The position numbers were made by a program, and so were the translations under genes. DNA of 12,413 nucleotides, from NCBI GenBank assembly GCA_016840945.1, contig JAEORJ010000256.1, positions 1-12,413 on the forward strand. The letters run 5' to 3'. Shown in pieces: positions 1-7,861 of this stretch. The stretch is from Candidatus Gerdarchaeota archaeon. GTDB lineage: Archaea; Asgardarchaeota; Heimdallarchaeia; JABLTI01. Numbering within the stretch: position 1 is the stretch's first letter; each line of letters starts with the position of its first letter. The notes beneath the pieces were generated by a model. That model searched no databases. It was not told the DNA's origin and saw nothing but the letters and a program-made list of their open reading frames with translations.

Positions 1-2
1 AA

Positions 3-116
3 ATGATCAAAGAATTAGAAGAAAGTAGAAAGTTACGTGATTTAGTAAATGAGGAAGAAAGGGAAACCACAGATTCATTAGAAGAAGATAGTGAATCAAA
101 TAGCAGTAATGATTGA
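3..116 (+). CDS. C-terminal end of an upstream gene (5' truncated by the window)
   Basis: Of the three plus-strand frames only this one is open from the window edge to a TGA at 114-116. The 37 visible residues are strongly charged: a Lys/Arg/Glu-rich helix-forming stretch (KELEESRKLRDLVNEEER) followed by an acidic Ser/Asn/Glu tail. The ATG at position 3 may be an internal methionine, because the gene could begin outside the window. An acidic tail after a charged helix fits a coiled-coil or membrane protein tail, but the function cannot be read from this piece. It is followed by a perfect hairpin at 151-181, which suggests the transcript ends there. Confidence 0.6.
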   Translation: MIKELEESRKLRDLVNEEERETTDSLEEDSESNSSND

Positions 117-150
117 TTGAATTTGTAAAATTAAAAGAAGGTAAAATTGA

Positions 151-181
151 GTCAGGGAAATTGAGGAATCATTTCCCTGAC
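151..181 (+). terminator. Perfect 11-bp hairpin, possible terminator
   Basis: GTCAGGGAAAT (151-161) and ATTTCCCTGAC (171-181) are exact reverse complements around a 9-nt loop, followed by a T-rich stretch (183-194). It lies 35 bp after the stop of the upstream gene. This looks like a transcript end or RNA-stabilising hairpin. A protein-binding palindrome is the alternative. The pairing is seen directly; the role is inferred. Confidence 0.5.
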
Positions 182-205
182 AGTTTTACTTTTAATCAAG
201 AGGGA

Positions 206-267
206 TTTAGGCTCCTTCCTTCGCTTTTTTTTGGTAATATTCGGCCAAAATACCAAAGGTTCCTAAA
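206..267. repeat. Nested imperfect inverted repeat in the intergenic region
   Basis: TTTAGG (206-211) pairs with CCTAAA (262-267). After a 2x2 mismatch CCTT (214-217) pairs with AAGG (256-259), and inside lies TTGGTA (231-236) opposite TACCAA (251-256), sharing A256 with the AAGG arm. A T8 run (225-232) overlaps the left inner arm. It could be a transcript end for either strand, a remnant of a small mobile repeat, or a structured RNA. No coding frame covers it. Confidence 0.3.
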
Positions 268-319
268 TTTTTCTATATTAAATATATAGCACGAAAATAA
301 TTAAATAGTCCGCTTTTAC

Positions 320-351
320 TGTTCATTGAACTGTTCAGAAAAATCTGAACA
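320..351. promoter_or_regulatory. Cluster of TGTTCA/TGAACA half-sites, candidate operator
   Basis: The direct repeat ACTGTTCA occurs at 318-325 and 330-337 (12-bp period). GTTCATTGAAC (321-331) is a palindrome. TGTTCAGA (332-339) and TCTGAACA (344-351) form a perfect 8-bp inverted repeat with an AAAA spacer. Four half-sites thus sit 43-74 bp upstream of the TATA box of the gene pair at 439-2531. Because the second gene of the pair encodes a winged-helix protein, autoregulation through these sites is a reasonable inference. No binding evidence is available from the sequence alone. Confidence 0.4.
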
Positions 352-393
352 ATTATCGATGCCTTTTTTAATAAAAAGAATACTGTTATATGG

Positions 394-401
394 TATAAAA
401 G
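394..401 (+). promoter_or_regulatory. TATA box for the 439-2531 gene pair
   Basis: TATAAAAG sits 38 bp upstream of the TTG start at 439, giving a predicted transcription start near 420-425 and a very short leader. An inverted repeat, AATACT (379-384) and AGTATT (400-405), brackets the box and could be a repressor site. Confidence 0.5.
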
Positions 402-438
402 TATTATATCGTCAAAAGATAATATTGGTTGTGAGAGA

Positions 439-1380
439 TTGCTTCAAAGGAAATATGTAAAATCCCTTAAAATAATAGTTGTTAGTTTAATTCTTACTTC
501 AATAATTATATTTGATTCTCATCTTGTATCATCTCAATCCAATATTATAGAAGAGGAAAATCTTTACAAAATATTTGCCAGCAATTTATATGATATAGCT
601 GTACAAAAATCAAAAGGTCCTGATTTAGAGTTTCAATTTACAGAGATGGCTAATATTAATTTTGAGCTAAATTATGTTTCCGAATATGTTAGTTCAACAA
701 TTTTTCTTAATTCATTAAGTTCTCTTACTGGCAAGGGTTATTATTTCAATTTATTAGATTGGGATAGTATTGGTGAATCCTACTCAGAAAAAACATCAGT
801 CAATCATACGAAATTATTTCTTGACCATAATACGAGTATTATTAGTTCTGTAACAGTTTTCAATTATGATTTAAATTTGAATAACTATGAGATTAAAGCT
901 ATACAAAATACCTATATTGAAATGACTGTAAGAAATTGGACTTTTACACCTGGTTCAAGAGGTTTAGCATTAAATGTGTTAGCTTACGAAGATGATTCAG
1001 AAGATTACGTTAGACTAGGACCATATTTTAATTTCACTAAAGATAGATATGAGATGAAAATTAAAAAAGCTGAAATAGAATTTCTTACAATTATTCATCC
1101 CAAAGTAAAAATTATTACTGACACTCAAAAGGAATTGAATTATGAAACCAATGCTTTTGCAAACTATAATGTAGGTATAGAAGAAAATGCTCCTGCTGAT
1201 TTTTGGATATCGGTACCTTATAGTGGTGATTTTTCTGAAATCACATTTACTTTCCTATGTAGTTATACATTAATTTCAACAAACAATAGTTCATTGAAGA
1301 GTGTTTGGATTGTTATATCATCATTATTTATTACCAATATGCTAGCCCGAAGCATTATTATAGGGAGAAGAAAATATTGA
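439..1380 (+). CDS. Membrane-anchored extracellular protein, partner of the tethered regulator
   Basis: I do not recognise a named family. The 313-residue protein has a basic N-terminus (LQRKYVKSLK), one hydrophobic segment (about residues 11-32) ending near VSSQ, a long predicted extracellular region rich in Asn, Ser, Thr and aromatic residues (about 34-280), then a second hydrophobic segment (about 284-306) followed by the basic tail GRRKY. It is therefore either a signal-peptide-bearing type I protein or has two membrane spans with both ends inside. TTG at 439 is the only reasonable start: no ATG or GTG lies in frame nearby, GTGAG sits just upstream, and the TATA box is at 394-401. The stop overlaps the start of the next gene by 4 bases (TTGA), which implies coupled translation. 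The next protein has a similar extracellular layout, so the two may act as a complex; this is inferred. Confidence 0.75.
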   Translation: MLQRKYVKSLKIIVVSLILTSIIIFDSHLVSSQSNIIEEENLYKIFASNLYDIAVQKSKGPDLEFQFTEMANINFELNYVSEYVSSTIFLNSLSSLTGKGYYFNLLDWDSIGESYSEKTSVNHTKLFLDHNTSIISSVTVFNYDLNLNNYEIKAIQNTYIEMTVRNWTFTPGSRGLALNVLAYEDDSEDYVRLGPYFNFTKDRYEMKIKKAEIEFLTIIHPKVKIITDTQKELNYETNAFANYNVGIEENAPADFWISVPYSGDFSEITFTFLCSYTLISTNNSSLKSVWIVISSLFITNMLARSIIIGRRKY

Positions 1381-2531
1381 GAAAGATAATTAATAACCAA
1401 TACTTTTTATGTATCACTGTTATTATGCTAATTCTTTCTTTAACTTCTACTTTAGTGTTAGTGTATTCAAATGATCAATTTATTAAGACGAAATCACAAA
1501 ACGACTTAACTCAAACACCTATAGTGATTGAAAAAGATAAAGCTAGCCACTTATTACCTAACGTAAACGAGAATCTAACCAGACTTCTTTTCTCCCAATA
1601 TGTGGATGTTTTACCTAATGGAATAGATGTATCTATAACGTCCGATTTTACTTGTCAATATATTGGATTACAACCATTATACTTCTTAATTTATCAAATT
1701 GATATCCAATCAGTATTAACAGAAAATCGAATCTCTTCATTTATTGTTTATGATGATTATGGATCCTTGTATTTTGAATGGGAAATTAATGATGGTGTTC
1801 ATATACTAAATATCACTCTAAGTAAACCACTTTATAATAATGAGTTTTATTCATTCAGTGTAAATTATATGATTGAAGATGCAATTTTGGAAACAATTGA
1901 TATTACTAAGAACTTTGTTTTCAGGGTAACCCAATTATTTGATGAGAATGTAGAACAATATTCATTGGTTGTAACTATACCTGATGAATATATGCTAAAT
2001 AATGAATCAGCACTAACTCCTGATGCTGATTATATTTCTATAAATGGTAAAAGGTTTGAATGGAAATATTACAATTTACTCAAAGACTCAGAAAAAACAT
2101 GGATAATTCGTTTTGTTGAAGAACCTATTTCCCCTCTGCCAACTCCTGTTGATCCAGAGAAAAACAATTTGGTTTGGTTAGGTATGATAGGAACATTTTT
2201 CTTAGGTCTAATAATAGGAGCAATTATAATCTTCTTTTCAGTAAAATCTAAATCAGATTTTGAACGAAAAGAAATATTAGAAGTTCTACTATCACAACCT
2301 GAAAAAGATATTATTAAGATTATAGAAGATGAAAATAGAGTTACAACTCAAAGTAAGATATGTTCTTTATCAGGATTCTCTAAAGCCAAAGTATCCTATT
2401 ATCTCAATGAATTAGAAGATAAAGGTATTATTTCAAGAGAACGATGGGGTAGGATGAATAGAGTGAGAATTGTAGATGGAGCAGTTGAAAAGGCTTATTC
2501 AAAAGTTAGCGAACCAAAAAATCAAAACTGA
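1377..2531 (+). CDS. Membrane-tethered winged-helix transcription regulator
   Basis: The 384-residue protein has an N-terminal hydrophobic segment (about residues 9-27), a predicted extracellular beta-rich domain (about 30-260), a Pro-rich linker (PISPLPTPVDPEKN), a strong membrane span (about 265-288) and a cytoplasmic C-terminal domain (about 295-375). That domain reads as a winged helix: a helix leading into VTTQSKICSLSGFSKAKVSY, the recognition helix, then LEDKGIISRE and a short wing. This matches the MarR/ArsR-like helix-turn-helix fused to membrane segments seen in archaea, where an outside signal is passed directly to DNA. The TTG at 1377 is preferred over an in-frame TTG at 1305 because GGGAG lies at 1363-1367, 9 nt upstream, and it gives the classic 4-base overlap with the preceding gene. 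No kinase, receiver or ligand-binding family is recognisable; the ligand is unknown. DNA binding is inferred from fold-type motifs. Confidence 0.75.
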   Translation: MRKIINNQYFLCITVIMLILSLTSTLVLVYSNDQFIKTKSQNDLTQTPIVIEKDKASHLLPNVNENLTRLLFSQYVDVLPNGIDVSITSDFTCQYIGLQPLYFLIYQIDIQSVLTENRISSFIVYDDYGSLYFEWEINDGVHILNITLSKPLYNNEFYSFSVNYMIEDAILETIDITKNFVFRVTQLFDENVEQYSLVVTIPDEYMLNNESALTPDADYISINGKRFEWKYYNLLKDSEKTWIIRFVEEPISPLPTPVDPEKNNLVWLGMIGTFFLGLIIGAIIIFFSVKSKSDFERKEILEVLLSQPEKDIIKIIEDENRVTTQSKICSLSGFSKAKVSYYLNELEDKGIISRERWGRMNRVRIVDGAVEKAYSKVSEPKNQN

Positions 2532-2570
2532 TTTATCATCTAATAGGAAAACTGGACTTGTGAAAATGAT

Positions 2571-2580
2571 TATATTTATA
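2571..2580 (+). promoter_or_regulatory. TATA box for the large surface protein gene
   Basis: TATATTTATA lies 28-37 bp upstream of the ATG at 2608. The predicted transcription start is near 2600-2605, so the mRNA would be nearly leaderless. No ribosome binding site is visible before the ATG, which agrees. A GTG at 2599 is in frame but would lie at or before the transcript start. Confidence 0.45.
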
Positions 2581-2607
2581 GTTAAATGATTAAAAATTGT
2601 GCACGAT

Positions 2608-5600
2608 ATGAATGCAATTCTCAGAAAAACTAGTATCCTAACATTATCACTATTCATAATCACTCTTACATTAAATTCCACACTGATTTCTAATTTCAGT
2701 GATAATTTAATCTCTATACAAGATATAGAAATTGATAACAATGATCAAACAAATATGAGTATTAATAATGAATATATCAGTATCAAAAGTGACAATTTCA
2801 ATAGTGATTCTGTATGGAGTCAACCATTTCAAATAACTAATCAAAATTTGCAACGTAATCAATATTCTATAGCACAAGATGATATAGGAAATTTCTATGC
2901 TATTTGGTTAAGAATAACCAATAATTTTGGATATGAAATTTTCTTCTCACAATCTGTTAATTTATCAATAAATGAATGGACAGATCCTATCCAAATCCTA
3001 AATCTTGGGGATATAATCTATCAATTAAACATAATAGTTGATAAAAATCAGGTTATTCATGTTATCATGCAAACTAATAGAGAGGGAATTCAACAAATTC
3101 TATATATAAGTAAAGGTTTGAATGAAACTTCCTGGCATGAATTAGAAATTCTTGAAACAACTACATCTGAAAATCTTATTGAGCTAAAAACACTTATTTC
3201 TATAAACAATACCCTAATAGTTGGTTGGATTAACCATCAGATAGGTACTAGTTTAAGCACTAGAAATAGCTCAATTCATATGATAACTAAAACAAATTCA
3301 AGCTTAGATTGGAATAATCTAAAAATAATAGCTGATAATGACAATCCAATTACTTTTGCTCTCACTCAGACAAAAACAGATGAGTTAATACTTACTTATT
3401 CTAATTGGGCAAGTGACTATGTAAATAATGAGATTTACTTCATGAAATCTACTAATGAGGGGAATTCATGGCTAAGTAAAAATTTGATTTATACTTATAT
3501 TGAAAGAATCGGCAATCTGAAAACCCATAAAGCTATAGCAGGAGGTTTTCACCTTTTATGGACATCTTATACCACATATAAGAAATTGAATTATGCTGAG
3601 GTATTTATGAATAATACCTTAAGGGAATCACCAATTATAATTAGTAACATCCTAAAAGATAGTTATATAGCTGGTATAGCTGAAAATAGTTCATCAAATA
3701 ACCTCTATGTATTATATGAAGAAAATACAGGAACAATAACTAATATTGCGAATTTGTATTATCGTATGAGGAATGGCTCTTCATTATTATGGAATACAGC
3801 TGTAAAATTTACTTACAATGATGTATCTACTATGCCAAATTTTATTTCCATAACTAATTCCAATGTAAGTCTAGGTAAATTATACTACATTGACAATTAT
3901 GATTTAATAGTTAGAAGTTTTAATGATAATGGGGAATTTTCAAATTCTACTACCATTATGATTACTACTAAAAATAATAGTAAAAGCTGTTTAGTAGTAG
4001 ATTCAGATGGAATAAAACATCATATATGGCAACATATTGGTAAAACAAAAGTAGAATTATTTTACCAAATAAAAAATGGTTCTAGTAATTGGAGTTTTCA
4101 AGGAAGTATTACTGGGGAGTGGGAAAATACTGTCACAAGCCCAGAGTTAGCTATAGATTCAGATGACACACTTTATTGTACATTTATTGCACGGGATGAT
4201 ATATCTTCTTTTGAAGGGTTATATCTTACCAAAAAATTGAAAGGATCAAATGAATGGGAAATTCCAATATTAGTAAAACAACCAGAAAATAATGCAGAAA
4301 CAAATAATTATGCAATTTTAATTGATGCAGATGATACATTACATATAGTATGGAATGAGATAGTGGCAGCTTATCAAAATAAATTAATTTATAGTCAAAA
4401 ATTAAAATTAGATGATTTCTTTACATCAGAAAATCTTCAAATTAATGAAAACGGAATAATGAGTAACACACCAAATCTTGTTGTTGACTCATATAATACA
4501 GTTCACCTAGCATTTGTAGAAGTTAATAGAATTAATGATCTTGATAGGATAAAATATAGTTATAAATTAAGTGGTGGTATTTGGTCAGAAAAAATCCAAG
4601 TTAGACAGGTGGATCAAGATGATTTAATAAGACCTAAAATGGTCGTAGACTCAAATGATAAAATATCAATGACATTTATTCGAAAATATGACTATAGTGC
4701 TTATCGAGTATCAGATGTAGAATTATGGCAAAAACCGTACAATTTTGCTTGGGCTTATGCTTCAACTCTTGTATCAATTGAAATAATGAATTACCATAAT
4801 TTATTCATAACAAACGATGATACAATGATATATGTTTATCATCAAAGTGTAAATCCTTTAGATGGTATTCAAGATAGCAATTATTATGATAAAATTAATG
4901 CTGCCATTTATGATCCTATATTTGGTTGGGGAGAAACTGAAATAATCTATTATAATCCATATCAGGGTTACGAAATAGTTGGGGCATATGATCAAGTCAC
5001 TGATAACATTCATTTATTGGTAAATAGCAAAATTGGTAGTAACAATTACATTCACTATATCACCAGACAAAATGATACTGATGATGATCAACTTGGTGAC
5101 CAGGATGAACTAATTTTAAGAACTGATCCAGGTGAGGTTGATAGTGACAATGATTTACTTATTGATGGTGAGGAAATTAGAATCTATCGCACTAATCCCG
5201 CACTAAACGATACAGATTGGGATGGATTAACAGATGGTGAAGAAGTTCTTACATATCTAACTAGTCCTATTACAATTTATTCTGATGATGATATTATTCC
5301 AGATGGCGATGAAGTGTTAATTTATCATACAGATCCTAATAGCATTGATAGTGATAATGATTTAATACCAGATGATTGGGAGATTTTTGTTTTTCATACA
5401 AATCCAAATAGTGATGATAGTGACATGGATTTTATGCCCGACTATTGGGAAATAATTAATGGGTTAAATCCCATCGCTGATGACAGCTATTTTGATGCTG
5501 ATTCTGATGGATTATATAATATCGAAGAATATTGGTATCACACAGATCCCAATGATCCAGATTCTGATGATGATGAATTAAGTGATGGTGATGAGATTAA

Positions 5601-5979
5601 TTTATATGACACCAACCCATTAGAATATGATACAGATGAAGACACTATAGGAGATAGTGATGAAGTTTTAATTTTCCACACTAATCCTAATAATCCTGAT
5701 AGCGATGGTGATGGTTTTTCAGACAGGCAAGAAATAAATGCTGGAACTGATCCAAATAATCCTCGAGATAATATTAGAACCAGAAAAATCTTGAGAATTA
5801 TCTTGTTTGTAGTTGTTCCTGTTACATCATTAATTATTATTTTTGGATTTTTTGAAATTAGATATCGTGTTAAATTGAAGAGATTATTAGAAGAGGAAAA
5901 AGATGAAATCTCTCAAGAAAAAGAGAAGCTAAATCAATTAATGGAATATGAGAAACAAAAAACAAAAGAAATTGAATGA
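2608..5979 (+). CDS. Large surface protein: beta-propeller-like blades, Ca-binding repeats, membrane anchor
   Basis: The 1123-residue protein begins with a signal peptide (about residues 1-27). Residues about 80-810 carry a repeating pattern of hydrophobic-D-[SA]-x-[DN], then an aromatic strand, then a Tyr/Trp-rich strand. The aspartates lie at 91, 145 and 465, 517, 573, 627, 681, i.e. 52-56 apart, with an aligned asparagine at 200. One copy, STNEGNSW (281-288), fits the sialidase-type Asp-box pattern S-x-[DN]-x-G-x-[ST]-W. This suggests one or two beta-propellers of the sialidase/BNR fold, though catalytic arginines cannot be assigned, so enzyme activity is not claimed. Residues 823-1055 hold ten thrombospondin-3/EF-hand-like calcium repeats, then a membrane span (about 1061-1084) and a Lys/Glu-rich cytoplasmic coiled coil to the end. 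An adhesin or cell-surface recognition role is inferred. The ATG at 2608 is chosen over GTG 2599 because of the nearby TATA box. Confidence 0.8.
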   Translation: MNAILRKTSILTLSLFIITLTLNSTLISNFSDNLISIQDIEIDNNDQTNMSINNEYISIKSDNFNSDSVWSQPFQITNQNLQRNQYSIAQDDIGNFYAIWLRITNNFGYEIFFSQSVNLSINEWTDPIQILNLGDIIYQLNIIVDKNQVIHVIMQTNREGIQQILYISKGLNETSWHELEILETTTSENLIELKTLISINNTLIVGWINHQIGTSLSTRNSSIHMITKTNSSLDWNNLKIIADNDNPITFALTQTKTDELILTYSNWASDYVNNEIYFMKSTNEGNSWLSKNLIYTYIERIGNLKTHKAIAGGFHLLWTSYTTYKKLNYAEVFMNNTLRESPIIISNILKDSYIAGIAENSSSNNLYVLYEENTGTITNIANLYYRMRNGSSLLWNTAVKFTYNDVSTMPNFISITNSNVSLGKLYYIDNYDLIVRSFNDNGEFSNSTTIMITTKNNSKSCLVVDSDGIKHHIWQHIGKTKVELFYQIKNGSSNWSFQGSITGEWENTVTSPELAIDSDDTLYCTFIARDDISSFEGLYLTKKLKGSNEWEIPILVKQPENNAETNNYAILIDADDTLHIVWNEIVAAYQNKLIYSQKLKLDDFFTSENLQINENGIMSNTPNLVVDSYNTVHLAFVEVNRINDLDRIKYSYKLSGGIWSEKIQVRQVDQDDLIRPKMVVDSNDKISMTFIRKYDYSAYRVSDVELWQKPYNFAWAYASTLVSIEIMNYHNLFITNDDTMIYVYHQSVNPLDGIQDSNYYDKINAAIYDPIFGWGETEIIYYNPYQGYEIVGAYDQVTDNIHLLVNSKIGSNNYIHYITRQNDTDDDQLGDQDELILRTDPGEVDSDNDLLIDGEEIRIYRTNPALNDTDWDGLTDGEEVLTYLTSPITIYSDDDIIPDGDEVLIYHTDPNSIDSDNDLIPDDWEIFVFHTNPNSDDSDMDFMPDYWEIINGLNPIADDSYFDADSDGLYNIEEYWYHTDPNDPDSDDDELSDGDEINLYDTNPLEYDTDEDTIGDSDEVLIFHTNPNNPDSDGDGFSDRQEINAGTDPNNPRDNIRTRKILRIILFVVVPVTSLIIIFGFFEIRYRVKLKRLLEEEKDEISQEKEKLNQLMEYEKQKTKEIE
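5074..5770 (+). repeat. Ten thrombospondin-3-like calcium-binding repeats (within the surface protein)
   Basis: Ten copies of an acidic loop of the form D-x-D-x-D-x-hydrophobic-x-D-x-x-E occur about every 23-24 residues (for example DSDNDLLIDGEE, DTDWDGLTDGEE, DSDGDGFSDRQE), most separated by [HRDG]-T-[DN]-P. Such loops bind Ca2+ in thrombospondin type 3 repeats and in archaeal and bacterial surface proteins. Directly before the membrane span they probably form a Ca-stiffened stalk. Confidence 0.75.
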
Positions 5980-6041
5980 GATTTTTCCTTAATCAAAAAT
6001 AATATTTAGAGATTTCCTATATGTACATTTAAAGATAATTT

Positions 6042-6056
6042 TTGCTCAAAGAGCAA
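6042..6056. terminator. Small hairpin between genes, possible transcript end
   Basis: TTGCTC (6042-6047) and GAGCAA (6051-6056) pair perfectly across AAA, 62 bp after the stop of the surface protein gene. It sits in a T-rich then A-rich context, so it could act on either strand. The pairing is short and the role is uncertain. Confidence 0.3.
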
Positions 6057-6131
6057 GTAATAAAAATAGATGATAATACTAAACGATAGAAAAGAAAATT
6101 AAAAAAAATCACTAATGGAAGGAATAATTGA

Positions 6132-6950
6132 TTGATTCACAAGATTATTGTTATAGATCAAAGAACCACTGTTGGTCAAGTTCTATTTGACGATGGTGTA
6201 GTTGATTTGGAAACTGATCTATTAACAGGGTTTATTTCAGCTCTTAGTGCATTTGCCAAGTGCTTAGGTGAAGAATCAATAGAATTTAAAGGAGCTGATC
6301 TTGGTGACCATCGTTTTTCCTTAATTTCTCGTGATTATTTAACATATGCTATATTCCAAGACTTGTATGACAATGAACCATTTGCAAGAATGGCTCTAAA
6401 AGAGATTATTGATATTTATCATGAAGAATTATCTTTACTTAATCTATCAATAGAACCTATAAGAAAATCAGTCACCATAGAAATTAGAAACTTAATTGAA
6501 ACAGAGTATTTCCCTGTTAGTATCTTGAAAAACCTTAATGAGAATATTGAATCGATAATTGATAATTCGAATGTTAATTTTGATTTATTATTTCTCTCAA
6601 GCATAAATAATGGAATAGTTCAAGTTTGGCGACGCCCTATCAATCCAATAATTATGAAGCAATTCCTTGATATTATTTCTAAAATACCTCTAGAGATGAG
6701 CTGGTTGGCAGAGGGCAAAACAAATAGTCATGGGTTAGCAGACTTTGATGATTCAGAACCAGAATTAGAAGCATGGATGATTAAACGAGTTAGTACTACA
6801 AGTTACTTTATAGCTGGAAGAGCTAATGCTCAATCTGAAGATACTAAAGAGGGATTATCATCAAAGATTTCTGCTTCATTTGACCATATCTCAAATTTAA
6901 TAGAACGAGCTTTAGAAAGAGAATGGATAGAACGCTCAGAAAATTTATGA
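6132..6950 (+). CDS. Tandem longin-like domain protein (small-GTPase-regulator type fold)
   Basis: The 272-residue soluble protein begins with a hydrophobic beta-strand (KIIVIDQRTTVGQVLF). This is followed by DLLTGFISALSAFAKCLG, then EESIEFKGADLGDHRFSLIS and a strand (YLTYAIFQD) ahead of a helix. The order strand-strand, helix with the GFISALSAF pattern, three strands, helix matches the longin fold, in particular the first longin of the FUZ/MON1/HPS1 type and related archaeal proteins. Residues about 147-270 give a second set: DLLFLSSINNG, a strand pair ending in WRRP, a helix (NPIIMKQFLDIISKIP), a strand pair (EAWMIKRV, SYFIAGRANAQ) and a final amphipathic helix, compatible with another longin or roadblock-like domain. 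In eukaryotes such tandems regulate small GTPases at membranes; a like role here is inference. The TTG start at 6132 has GGAAGG at 6117-6122, 9 nt upstream. An overlapping TTG at 6128 is out of frame. Confidence 0.6.
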   Translation: MIHKIIVIDQRTTVGQVLFDDGVVDLETDLLTGFISALSAFAKCLGEESIEFKGADLGDHRFSLISRDYLTYAIFQDLYDNEPFARMALKEIIDIYHEELSLLNLSIEPIRKSVTIEIRNLIETEYFPVSILKNLNENIESIIDNSNVNFDLLFLSSINNGIVQVWRRPINPIIMKQFLDIISKIPLEMSWLAEGKTNSHGLADFDDSEPELEAWMIKRVSTTSYFIAGRANAQSEDTKEGLSSKISASFDHISNLIERALEREWIERSENL

Positions 6951-6975
6951 TTTTATTTTCTAAATCATTAAAAAA

Positions 6976-6983
6976 TTTAAATA
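6976..6983 (+). promoter_or_regulatory. Possible TATA box for the TPR gene
   Basis: TTTAAATA lies about 90 bp before the ATG at 7067, which would give a leader near 60 nt. The region is very AT-rich, so a chance match is possible. Confidence 0.3.
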
Positions 6984-7066
6984 AAATTATTGGTAATTAT
7001 TTGTTGTTTCCTAATACTATCCTTATCAATTAACCAAATGGAATAGCAATAAGTGAGGACTAAACA

Positions 7067-7798
7067 ATGGGTTATTCTGAAAATATTAAAATTTTAATAA
7101 AGAACGGATTAAAAGCATTGAAAGAAGGAAATGCTGAATCAGCAATCAAATCATTTGATGAAGTGATAGCTTCCGATAATGAGAATACTATAGCTTGGAA
7201 TTATAAAGGATTAGCATTAAGAAAACAAGGGAAATTTGAGGAAGCACTTAAGTGCTATAACAAAGCATTGGAAAAAGATAACACTATTACTCTTACTTTG
7301 TTAAATAAAGCACGAGTTTTGAAATTATTAAAAAAATTCGATTTGGCTCTATTTGTATATGAAGATATTCTAGAATTAGCCCCTGAACATCCTATTGCTC
7401 TTGATGAATCCGAATCTATCAAGTCTTTAGTAGCTAGAAGAGCTAAATTATCACATAATGAAGCTGAAATGAAAGAGCAAGAAAAAGAAGAATTTGAATT
7501 AATAAAAGAACGAAAAGATGAACTTAGTCATTTCCTAGAAGAATCGAAAAATAGTATTAATGATTCTATAATCAGGATAAAGGAAATTTATACTGATGGT
7601 ATTAAAGAAGAAGCGATAGAACATAGAGATAAAATATTAGAAGCTATAGATTCCTTTAATGAAGAGCTAATAAACCGGATTAAGAATATTGCAGATGATT
7701 TTTATACATTAGACTTTGAAGAAGAAAATCGTGAATTGATTGATTCTTGGGAAGATTTTCGGGACCAAAAGGAAACTGAGTTGGAGGAATTAGGATAA
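7067..7798 (+). CDS. TPR-repeat protein with C-terminal coiled coil
   Basis: The 243-residue soluble protein has three tetratricopeptide repeats at about residues 6-39, 40-73 and 74-107. The TPR consensus is visible in ALKEGNAESAIKSFDEVI, in AWNYKGLALRKQGKFEEALK (the W-x-x-x-G-x-A pattern with G-K-F-E-E-A) and in VLKLLKKFDLALFVYEDIL. Residues about 110-243 are highly charged and helical with heptad-like spacing, forming a coiled coil that ends in the acidic stretch KETELEELG. TPRs bind peptides of partner proteins, so this is probably a scaffold; the partner is unknown. The ATG is supported by GTGAGGA at 7053-7059, 7 nt upstream. The gene follows the longin-like gene on the same strand with a 116-bp gap. 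No enzymatic motif is visible. Confidence 0.8.
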   Translation: MGYSENIKILIKNGLKALKEGNAESAIKSFDEVIASDNENTIAWNYKGLALRKQGKFEEALKCYNKALEKDNTITLTLLNKARVLKLLKKFDLALFVYEDILELAPEHPIALDESESIKSLVARRAKLSHNEAEMKEQEKEEFELIKERKDELSHFLEESKNSINDSIIRIKEIYTDGIKEEAIEHRDKILEAIDSFNEELINRIKNIADDFYTLDFEEENRELIDSWEDFRDQKETELEELG

Positions 7799-7861
7799 AA
7801 TAGTGCCCTTTAAAATATGAAGTACAATATCTTGATTTTTTAATTTTATTCCGAAAAAAGG

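Noticed and set aside
1305..1376. Upstream in-frame TTG start extending the tethered regulator by 24 residues
   Set aside because: It would overlap the preceding gene by 76 bases and has no ribosome binding site, while TTG 1377 has GGGAG at the right distance and a 4-base overlap.
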